A stretch of DNA of 64,000 bases from Siphonodentalium dalli. Lineage: Eukaryota > Mollusca > Scaphopoda > Gadilida > Siphonodentaliidae. The notes beneath the pieces were generated by a model. That model did not search any database. It had not been told where the DNA came from and was given only the letters and a program-made list of their open reading frames with translations. Shown in pieces: positions 26,701-38,700 of this stretch. A program made the position numbers and the translations under genes. The stretch spans positions 156,203,152 to 156,267,151 of the forward strand of contig CP136066.1 of the NCBI GenBank assembly GCA_032622095.1, read 5' to 3'. Position 1 is the stretch's first letter. Every line of letters starts with the position of its first letter.

Positions 26701-29700
26701 CAGTGTCTCGGCAGCGGGACTAATACCACACAGCGTGACATTTTATGTCATATTAAGTATTGACATAATATCAGTCAGCAGTTTAATTCAGTGCCATACA
26801 TGAATTCCGACGATACTAACATGAAGCTTGACATGGAGAAAATATCAATAAATAACTGGTCAACTGCATATGGACTAACACATCTTTGAAAAGTTGTTCT
26901 TGCTGGAGACAGGAGTTTTGCAAGTTCAATCTAATGAAAGTGTCAATGACACTGTAGCTCAACTTAGGTAGGGGAATAATTTAATGGTTGACAGTAAATG
27001 GAGGAATAGGAAAGGTGCTAATTGAAATGTCTAACATGCGCCAAAGGATTTAGTGATGCAAAGAGTAAAATACAAGATGGCTGCTAGTGGCCATTTTTTT
27101 TGGCCAATTGACCCCAAAAGAACTCGTTCCCATCTACATATAATTGTTAACATCCATGACAAATTTTATGAAGATCTGACCAAAGCTACGACATACAAAT
27201 TTCATGATGATCAGACGAACAGTACGACCTGTAGACCGCGCCAATGGATTGAATTTTGAAATCCAAGATGGCCGCTGGCAGCCATGTTTTTTGGCCGAAT
27301 GACCCCACAATGATTCGTTCCCATCTACATGTCAATGTCAACATTCATGACAAATTTAATAAATATCAGACCAAAGGTATGACCTGTAGCCCACGCCAAA
27401 GGATTTAGTCATGCAAAAAGTAAAATGCTGGTGGCAATGTTTTTTGACCGAATGACCCCAAAACGACTCGTTCCCATCTACATGTCATTGTTATAATTAA
27501 TGACAAATTTCATGACCATTTGACCAAAGCTACGACCTGTAGCCCGCACCAAAGGATTTAGTCATGCAAAGAGTAAAATCCAAGATGGCTGCTGGCGGCA
27601 ATGTTTTTTGACCAAATGACCCCAAAACGACTCGATCCCATCTACATGTCATTGTTATCATTCATGACAAATTTCATGATGATCAGACGAACAGTACGAC
27701 CTGTAGCCCGCGCCAATGGATTGAATTTTGAAATCCAAGATGGCGGCCAGCAGCCATGTTTTTTGGCCGAATGACCCGACAATGATTCGTTCCCATTTAC
27801 ATGTCAATGTCAACGTTCATGACAAATTTTATAAAGATTAGACCAAAGGCACGACCTATAGCCCGCGCCAAAGGATTTAGTCATGCAAAGAGTAAAATCC
27901 AAGATGGCTGCTGGCGGCCATGTTTTTTGGCCGAACGACTCCAAAATCACTCGTTCCCATCTACATGTCAGTGTTAACATCCATGACAAATTTCATAAAC
28001 TTCCGACCAACACAACGACCTGTAGCCCGCGCCAAAGGATTTAGTCATGCAAAGAGTAAAATCCAAGATGGCTGCTGGCAGCCATGTTTTTTGGCCGAAC
28101 GACCCCAAAATCACTCGTTCCCATCTACATGTCATTATTAACATCAATGACAAATTTCATGATGATCAGACGAACAGTACGACCTGTAGCCCGCGCCAAT
28201 GGATTGAATCTTGAAATCCAAGATGGCTGCCAGCGGCCATGTTTTTTGGCCGAATGACCCCAAAATTACTCGTTCCCATCTACATGTCAATGTCAACATT
28301 CATGACAAATTTCATAAAGATCAGACCAAAGGTACGACCTGTAGCCCGCGCCAAAGGATTTAGTCATGCAAAGAGTAAAATACAAGATGGCTGCTGGCGG
28401 CCATGTTTTTTGGCCGAACGACACCAAAATCACTCGTTCCCATCTACATGTCATTATTAACATCAATGACAAATTTCATAATGATCAGGCGAACAGTACG
28501 ATCTGTAGCCCGCGCCAATGGATTGAATCTTGAAATCCAAGATGGCTGCCAGCGGCCATGTTTTTAGGCCGAATGACCCCAAAATGACTCGTTCCCATCT
28601 ACATGTCAATGTCAACATTCATGACAAATTTCATAAAGATCAGACCAAAGGTACGACCTGTAGCCCGGGCCAAAGGATTTAGTCATGCAAAGAGTAAAAT
28701 CCAAGATGGCTGCTGGCGGCCATGTTTTTCGGCCGAACAACTCCAAAATTACTCGTTCCCATCTACATGTCATTGTTAACATCCATGACAAATTTCATGA
28801 TGTTCCGATCAAAGCTACGACCTGTAGCCCGCGCCAAAGGATTTAGTCATGCAAAGAGTAAAATCCAAGATGGCTGCTGGCGGCCATGTTTATTGGCCGA
28901 ACGACCCCAAAATGACTCGTTCCCATCTACATGTCAATATTAACATCCATGACAAATTTCATGATGATCAGACGAACAGTACGACCTGTAGCCCGCGCCA
29001 ATGGATTGAATTTTGAAATCTAAGATGGCCGCCAGCGGCCATGTTTTTTTGGCCGAATGACCCCACAATGATTCGTTCCCATCTACATGTCAATGTCAAC
29101 ATTCATGACAAATTTCATAAAGATTAGACCAAAGGTACAACCTGTAGCCCGCGCCAAAGGATTTAGTCATGCAAAGAGTAAAATCCAAGATGGCTGCTGG
29201 CGGCAATTTTTTTGGCCGAACGACACCAAAATCACTTGTTGCCATCTACATGTCATTATTAACATCAATGACAAATTTCATGATGATCAGGCGAACAGTA
29301 CGATCTGTAGCCCGCGCCAATGGATTGAATCTTGAAATCCAAGATGGCTGCCAGCGGCCATGTTTTTAGGCCGAATGACCCCAAAATGACTCGTTCCCAT
29401 CTACATGTCAATGTCAACATTCATGACAAATTTCATAAAGATCAGACCAAAGGTACGACCTGTAGCCCGAGCCAAAGGATTTAGTCATGCAAAGAGTAAA
29501 ATCCAAGATGGCTGCTGGCGGCCATGTTTATTGGCCGAACAACCCCAAAACGACTCGTTCCCATCTACATGTCAATATTAACATCCATGACAAATTTCAT
29601 GATGATCAGACGAACAGTACGACCTGTAGCCCGCGCCAATGGATTGAATCTTGAAATCCAAGATGGCTGCCAGCGGCCATGTTTTTTGGCAGAATGACCC

Positions 29701-32700
29701 CAAAATGACTCGTTCCCATCTACATGTCAATGTCAACATTCATGACAAATTTCATAAAGATCAGACCAAAGGTACGACCTGTAGCCCGGGCCAAAGGATT
29801 TAGTCATGCAAAGAGTAAAATCCAAGATGGATGCTGGCGGCCATATTTTTCGGCCGAACGACCCCAAAATCACTCGTTCCCATCTACATGTCATTGTTAA
29901 CATCCATGACCAATTTCATGATGTTCCGATCGAAGCTACGACCTGTAGCCCGCGCCAAAGGATTTAGTCATGCAAAGAGTAAAATCCAAGATGGCTGCTG
30001 GTGGCCATGTTTATTGGCCGAACAACCCCAAAATGACTCGTTCCCATCTACATGTCAATATTAACATCCATGACAAATTTCATGATGATCAGACGAACAG
30101 TACGACCTGTAGCCCGCGCCAATGGATTGAATTTTGAAATCTAAGATGGCCACCAGCGGCCATGTTTTTTGGCCGAATGACCCCACATTGATTCGTTCCC
30201 ATCTACATGTCAATGTCAACATTCATGACAAATTTCATAAAGATTAGACCAAAGGTACAACCTGTAGCCCGCGCCAAAGGATTTAGACATGCAAAGAGTA
30301 AAATCCAAGATGGCTGCTGGCGGCCATGTTTTTTGGCCGAACAACTCCAAAATCACTCGTTCCCATCTACATGACAGTGTTAACATCCATGACAAATTTC
30401 ATAAACTTCCGACCAAAACAACGACCTGTAGCCCGCGCCAAAGAATTTAGTCATGCAAAGAGTAAAATCCAAGATGGCTGCTGGCAGCCATGTTTTTTGG
30501 CCGAACGACCCCAAAATCACTCGTTCCCATCTACATGTCATTATTAACATCAATGACAAATTTCATGATGATCAGATGAACAGTACGACCTGTAGGCCGC
30601 GCCAATGGATTGAATCTTGAAATCCAAAATGGCTGCCAGCGGCCATGTTTTTTGGCCGAATGACCCAAAAATGACTCGTTCCCATCTACATGTCAATGTC
30701 AACATTCATGACAAATTTCATGAAGATCAGACCAAAGGTACAACCTGTAGCCCGCGCCAAAGGAAATTGTTGACGGACACACGCACACACGGACACAATG
30801 ACGACGGACGCCAAACCATGGCAATAGCTCAAACTTACAAGTAAGTTGAGCTAATGACTAATTTATTCTGAAGGAGCCCTTCATGTTCAGTCCTGAGAAT
30901 AAGGTGCCTGTCATTTTCAGAATGAGGTCCCCAGATGGTGAATTTAGTGATGCTGTCACACATTGCGGGCTAACATCACTAAATTCACCCACTGGGGACC
31001 TCATTCTGCTTAGGCCTATCTTCTCTGGAAAGTTTCTTTATTATCATATTTCTATAGAAACTTCTTCACATAGATTCTATTTCTTTTTTAGTTTCTAATT
31101 TCACTATATCCCCAAATTGGCAGATCACACATTGCATAACCAAGGTTCCCAATGGGTGTACATCACAATATTCACCATTTGGGAACTTCAATCTGAGTCT
31201 ATGTCTCCCATAGCAGATGAGGCCATTCAGAATGAGGTCCCAAGAGGGTGAATATGGTGATGCTAGCCTGCTGTGCGGGATAGCACAACTAAATTCACCC
31301 TCTGGGGACCTCATTCTGCAATTGACAGGCACACTAAACTTAGACTTGTTCTTGTTATGTCGTCGACCACTGTGTTAAGTCCCAGAATGCTCACCTCTTT
31401 GCCATGTTATCGTTGATTGGTCAATATCAAGTCTGACAAACTTAGAGATCTCTTCCTCCGACAACTCATTTGGATCAGTTTTCTCAATTCCAAGTTTCTA
31501 CAAAATGAAAGTGTCAATGACACTGTAGCTCAACTTGGAGAGGGGATAATGGCATGCATTACAATCAATGGAGTGATAAGGACAGGCCTGAGAATAAGGT
31601 GCCAGACATTTGCAGAATGAGGTCCCAGGAGGGTGAATTTAGTTATGCATAGAGGGCTAGCAGCACTAAATTCACCATCAGGGGACCTCATTCTGCTTAA
31701 GCATCATCTCTGAAAATTATCTTTATTATCAAATTAACAAGTTTTTTATTTTATTTTATAAACTTCTTCACTAAGATTTAATTTCTTTATTTATACACAA
31801 ATAGCAGAATTGCATTATCGAGGTGCCCAATGGGTGCACATCACAATATTCACCATCTGGGAATTTAAATCTGAGTCTAGGTATCACATAGCAGATGCGG
31901 CCATACAGAATAATAATAATAATAATGTATAGCATTTTTAAAGCACCTTCTCCCATGAGATCCAAAGCGCTCAACGATACAACAAATGACAGAGCTCCAG
32001 CATATTCAAACACATATACGCATGTACACACAAACAATAACTACAATGAAATAAATCAAACAATTCATATACAAATCAGGATGAAGGCTAGGTGTATTGT
32101 ATAAAACAATGCAGGAAATATGTGCTTAGCTTTGGTCATCCTCATTGCCATAGTGAAGTTTTGAGTTCTGTTTTGAAAGATTCCAAAGTAGCAAAATTTC
32201 TAAGTGTAAGCGGGAGTGAATTCCAAAGGTTTGGACCGTAGCATTCAAAAGATCGACCATAATTAACAAGGTCACGTTTGGGGACAGCAAGTAATATTTT
32301 ATCAGCAGACCTTAAGCCTGGTTTACCAGGTACATAGCATGAAAGAAGAGATTCAATATACACAGGGAGACAGTAAAATTTCTTACAACATAAGACAGCA
32401 ATGTTATAGTCAATACAGGCTTGAATTGGTAGCCAGTGCAGTTCTTTGAACATTGATGTCACCGTGTCAGGTCAGAAAATTTAAGCTTCTAAAGAATCAT
32501 ACGAGCAGCATTGTTCATCATACGTTGAAGTTTATCAATTTCTGACTTTGGTAAGCCAGCCAAAAGTGGGTTACAGTAGTCTATCTTTGAAAGAACAAAT
32601 GACGAAACAAGAGTTTTAGCAGCATCGGTGGTTATGAATGGCCTGATGTGAGAAATTCTCCTTATATCCAGAAATAGACTTCTGCATAAATTGTTTATGT

Positions 32701-35700
32701 ACACTTCCATTGACAGAGTACTGTCTAGGTGAATGCCCAGATATCTGGCACACGACAATGGCTTTATGTCGGAATCACCTATACGAATGCAGTCTAAAGG
32801 AGTGTTCTTAATCCTGTGATCTGTTCCAAATAACATTATCTCGGTTTTGTCATCATTTAAACACAGTTGGTTTGCGCCCATCCAGCTCTCCACTGCCATT
32901 ATACATTGCTGCATTTCTGAGATGTTGATTGCCAACTCCGATGGTGAGCTGGGCATATAAATCAGTGTATCATCTACGTACATGTGATATTGTAGATTTC
33001 TCTGTGTGATGATTTGCCCCAATGGTTTAGTGTACATAATTGAAGTCCCCAGAGGATTAATTTGGTGAGGCTAGCCCAATGTGTTGGGTAGCGTCACTAA
33101 ATTCACCCTCTGGGGACCTCATTCTGAAAATGTCCGGCACCATATTATCAGGCCTGAATAAGGAATGCTGAAAGTTTAAATGTTTAAACATCTCAATGGA
33201 GTCGCATACAGTAATGCCCTAAATAATCGATGCCGTAACCACAGCAGAATTATGGGTAACTTTTCAGGATTTAGTCGGAAATATGGCTTGTTGCAATTCA
33301 TCGGAAAGCTCTCAGTGAGAGCTTTCCGATGAATGGCAACAAGCCATATTTCCGACTAAATCCTGAAAAGTTACCCATAATTCTGCTGTGGTTAAGGAGT
33401 CGATTATTTAGGGCATTACTGTATACTCAAATTTCTGATGCATGGACCACAGCACTGATAAAATCAGTTATAATATCCAATGTATCTGAACATGATACTC
33501 AAAATTCATGGAATTTAATTCAGAATATTATAAAACTAAACAGTGGCACACAAACCTTCAATCTATTTATCTGAATCTGTGCAAACTTGCGGTTGCCTTT
33601 GACTGTTGGAGCGAGTCTACTGAACAGAGCGGTATCTGTCTGTGTGCTTTCATGGAACATTCTAGCCTCAATGGCCGCAGCTAGCAGATTATTAGACGCT
33701 GTGATGGCATGGATATCGCCGGTAAGGTGAAGGTTAAACTCCTCCATCGGTATGACTTGTGAGTATCCACCCCCTGCTGCTCCACCTGTTAATTAATACA
33801 CCCATTATTACTGAATGTGTTCTCCAAGCCTGTAAATAGTGTGTCTGTCATTTGCAAAATGAGGTCCACAAACAGTGAATTTTGTGACCTCATTCTGCTT
33901 AAGCCTTATCTTCTGGGAAGTAACTATATCTCAAATTAACATTGTTTTAGTCCTTTTCCCTTCTGTTCAGTTTCTATATCCCCTAATTTGCAAAAGATAA
34001 ATTAAATAATCAAGGTGAGTTATGGGATAACATCATCAACTTCAACTGTGGAACTTCAATCTTATCATAGGTCTCCTATAGAAGTTGATGCCTAAGCAGA
34101 AATAGGTTCCCAGAGGGTGAATTTGGTGATGCTAGACTGCTGTGCGGGGTAACGTCACTAAATTCACCCTCTGAGGGACCTCATTCTGCAAATGTCAGAC
34201 CCACTAAATCCAGAATCTTTCTGAGCATCAAATAGAAAATAAGTTATTGTTGCTTTCCATTTGTGTGAGATAATCAATTTGAATCCAGAAAGACCACTGT
34301 AAAAAACCTATTTGCTTACATGCATGGATATGGTGTAGGGGTACCGCAAAAATGGTAATCTCTCCAGATATTGGTGCACAAAGAAATGGACTTAATTTTC
34401 AAGTTCTATTCACAGGTACCCTGCTGCGACAACACTACCATGAATATATACCTGAATACAAGATTATATCTATCGGACCTACATGTATATTGAGCATAGA
34501 GTTACTTGCGATAAAAATTCATCACTATCCCCTGTGCATAAGATAATGCCACATACCCAGTTTTTTAGACCATATTAGCACCTTTAATTTAACGTATCTA
34601 CCGCATCGATATGTGTAAGATCACCAAAGATATATATGAATATGTGCACACTTTCGAAACTGGAGACACCCTTGAACAGATTCCCATAAAATATAGCATA
34701 GTACTACTGCAGAATTCCACTTGTCACAATGATTGACCGTCTGTGGTCCTGTCTATGTGACCTCAGCAGAGTAAATTATGCATTGCTACTATGCTATATT
34801 TGATTATCTTATGTACAGGGGTATTGATGACTTTTGATACGAAGTGAGTCTATGCTCAATTAGATATAAACCTTGTATTAAGGCATATAATCATGGTAGT
34901 GATGTCGCACCAGGGGACCTGTGGTTCTATTACCAACTCATGTCCATCAATTTAAAAAATGGCACAATATAGTTATTTAATTTTTTATCACAGTGGGTAT
35001 GAAGCTTAAGACTTTCATGACAGGAGCTGTGCTGGTGCAACATTAAAGATACTGTGCCAGTGCATTCTCTTATATATGTGAGTATCCCATATGGAGCCTC
35101 GCATACATAAGAGAATTCACTGGCTTACAAGGTCAGGTAAATATTGTCAGGCCAATGTATTCTCTTATATATGTGAGGCTCCCTATGGGAGACCCACATA
35201 TATAAGAAAATGCATTGACACAGGATTTTCACAGACCCTTTCTTCCCATTTGATTTTGCCACCAATCAGATAATAATCGCAATAAATCATCTATTTTTGT
35301 AGTGAAAGTTTCTACATATTATGATGAATGGTATTTTGATAACTTGCACCCATATATAAATCTCTGTCAATCGTTTCACAAACATAAATATGGATCTTTA
35401 CAGCAAACCGCATTGGAAGCAGAATGTTTATTACCTTTGATCCCGAAAGTGGGTCCCTGCGACGGCTGTCTAACACAGGCAAAAACATTCTTCTTTATCT
35501 CCGCTCCTATTGCCTGGGCCAAACCAATGGTGGTTGTGCTCTTGCCTTCGCCCAGTGGTGTGGGTGTTACCCTTCAATAACAATTGATTAGTTTATATTT
35601 GCACTCAGGTTTTTCAGTGGAAAGAGGGAAATGTAAAGAAAGGAGGCAAGAACAAAACTGGAACACAATATATGACAAGGATTTACAACTATAAATCTGA

Positions 35701-38700
35701 TTTCTGCATAGATCGCATTCACGGTGGGGAATCACATGGTTTCGAGGTTGGTGAGTACCACGCATTCAAAATTTACAAACACACAACAATATAATATATG
35801 AGGAATTGACACAAAACATAGCATTTTGACTGTTACGAGCATATGCTAGTTATAATTTAAAACTAGAGGTGTGACTGTCCCAATGGGACTAAGGATGCCC
35901 CCCGTTTTTAAAATACTATGATGTTTCACATGTGAGTCAACATTTAGTTAAAATAATAAAATAACAGTTCCCATTGCAGGTGCACAACCCTAACCGTAAT
36001 CTTAATTAACCTATTGACCGAAAAATGTAGGAATAAAAGCTCGGACAAAATTATGCATGTTGCAAAACTGTTCTAAGTCGAAAAAGGGGAATAACCCCAC
36101 AAAAAAAAGTCGGACAGAAATCATAATCGCAGGTACACAGGTTCCCATGGTGGTTGATGTCTGTGCCAAGTTTCACGGAAATTGATCAAAAAACGACTGA
36201 GAAAAACTCCGAAATTTGTGTCCATGACGGCTCGACGGACGGACAAGCTGACTCCAGTATACCCCCCTAACTTCGTTGCGGGGGCTATAACAAGTTGATA
36301 CCTTATTTGTTCGGAAATACTCAGTAGTTTTCTATAACATTCTGACAAAAGTGGCTAGTCGGATGTTCGTGGAATACATAAGGCCATACATCGAGGAGAA
36401 TCCTTCGACTGATAACTTTGGTCAGAATATTAGAGCAAACAACTGTGAGTTTGGACACAAATGAGTATCAGCTTGTTTGAAAAATAGTATAGCATATGCC
36501 TGTAGCTGTCAAAATACTACGTAATATATCATTATCGTAGTTTATTACCTTTTTCCTCGTTTCTGGTTGCTCCCATCGGCCATTTTGAATGCGTGATGCT
36601 CATCAACTCGAACCCACATGATTCCCCACCGTGGCAACCATGGGGAGTTTTTCATCAAGATGGATGTGGCCATATAATATTTACCATCTATCGCTTGATA
36701 TCGTTCCAGGGTTTCTGCTATGAGGGCATTGCGTCCCTTTTAAGGTCCCTTTCCTCTCACCCAAATTTCCCCTCCAACATATTTTCCTACTGATCCATGG
36801 ATTAATGGCTACAACACATGTGTAAAAATCTGCCACTAAATAATACCAACAGGAAGTAATAAACGAAGATTATTTTATTTGACCATTTAGCGCTGATCAC
36901 TGTAAACTATTTGGCAGGAAACTAATTCTTTTTAGGGCTACACACATTGACAGTTATTGTGCATTCTGAAAGATATCGGAGTAGACATTGCTAAAAGCCA
37001 TATGGTTCATTCTGTCTGTATACATGTACATCATGATTACGTTCTCAACTAACACTGTTCTGACTGGTTCTCATTAATCATTATGTAGACAAGATCCAGA
37101 TGTTAGCCACTGAAGAATGATCAGGAATACGGCACAAAATATTGTCAGTACACTTATTTTACCCGCGAATTTAACTTGATGTTTCGTCGCAAAGTTTATG
37201 GTACCTAATATAAATATTAGTAGATGTTTGTAGTTTTTTATGGACTGAGATTTCCCTCAGCAGCAATAGGGGTACCATTCAAATTTCAGTATAACCCACA
37301 GGCCCCTGGGGAAAATTACTAAAATACCAATATAGATTATTATTATACCAGTGTAAAGGTTCCAATGATCGATTTTGGCTAAAACCACAACCACTATCAA
37401 AACCCTAATAAATTCTAGAAATTGATAATTGCAGCCAAAATATCCTCTTGTTGGCAATAAAATTCCCTTTCATTTGACATATAACATGGCAAAATTGAAT
37501 GAATCGAAGTCGAGATAACATATTGGAAACTAGCCAAATCAAAGAAGAAATCGGGTCGTCAATCTCTCTGTCCTTTTTTATTTCATCCGATGTGTTTGTG
37601 CCCAATTTTTCAACTTTATTCATCAAACAAATTCCAAAAACAAGACGTGTCTGGGACTGGCCGTAAATTATGACATGTTTGCTGATTGATTGACAATAAT
37701 CGAGAGTAAAGTTCACAAATGTTGGCTTGAAAAAATAAATATGCATAGATATCAAAGAGAGTATTGAAGAAACATTTGAATTATTAATTTTCTCTGTACC
37801 AAGAAGTTTATCTGATTTAAAAACAGATGTGGACTTGAAGGTGTAGTTACATAATTGGAATTTGCTTTGATACAATATTAAAATTCTGGGATATTTTAAT
37901 ATTGTATCAAAGCAAATTCCATGAGGTAACGCAATAGACTGATTTTTCTAAGGTGTCTGTTCATTCCAATCTATGTTTTGTCACTCATAACAATGGCTGA
38001 CATTGAATTTTATTCATATAATCTGAATTGGATATCTGAAGTTCTAAACATAAGGTAATCAAATGAGTTCCGCATCTGGCGATCACACACCATGTAGACA
38101 ATTTACACAGTGTCCATACAGATTACAAATATATGTGGTGATTGATCACCGTCATGTGTTGCAATCGAAGCACATAATTTGCATAATGCACGTCTATTCT
38201 GAGCGGCAAACATTCAAAATTACCAATGTTGGCTAACTTGGCAACCTTGTGCCTCATTTTTTGTGAGTTCAGATCATTTGGCATGTGTTATCTAGACGCA
38301 AAAAACCGAGACTATACCAAAGGAACACCCGATTCGAAAATATCCGAATCAGTGGAGCGATTCGGTGTCGATCTCGAATCGGGTGCCCGATATCGACATC
38401 GGATCGAATCTCGAATATTCGAAGGTCCCTAGTGTGAACATATTAATGTTAATGCACTCATTTGTCATGCTGCGATTCTCATTTTGACATCGCGTCAAAA
38501 CAAACTCGTGCAATAACGTTGACCAGTTCACACACCTATTTCTTCACTTTCGGTGAAGCTGTATGGTTCATGCGAATTAAATGTGCCATATGTAATTTAG
38601 AAAAACATTAGTGCTTCCTTTGAATTTTATAATAAATGGAAAATCAATGAATTGGCAGTTGCGTTGAAAACCTCACACCACCAAGCTCATTTAACATTTT

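Noticed and set aside
27920-30064. Several ~73-codon plus-strand frames with near-identical proteins (FFGRTTPK...), resembling a gene family
   Set aside because: They follow the ~160-bp satellite unit, start at arbitrary ATGs within each unit and shift frame wherever unit length changes. Translation artefacts of the repeat.
37405-37875. 156-codon minus-strand frame, the longest in the 36-38 kb intron
   Set aside because: A+T-rich, Ile/Phe/Asn-heavy composition typical of chance frames; no recognisable motif. It begins in the arm of the 28-bp hairpin. Not excluded as a decayed element protein.
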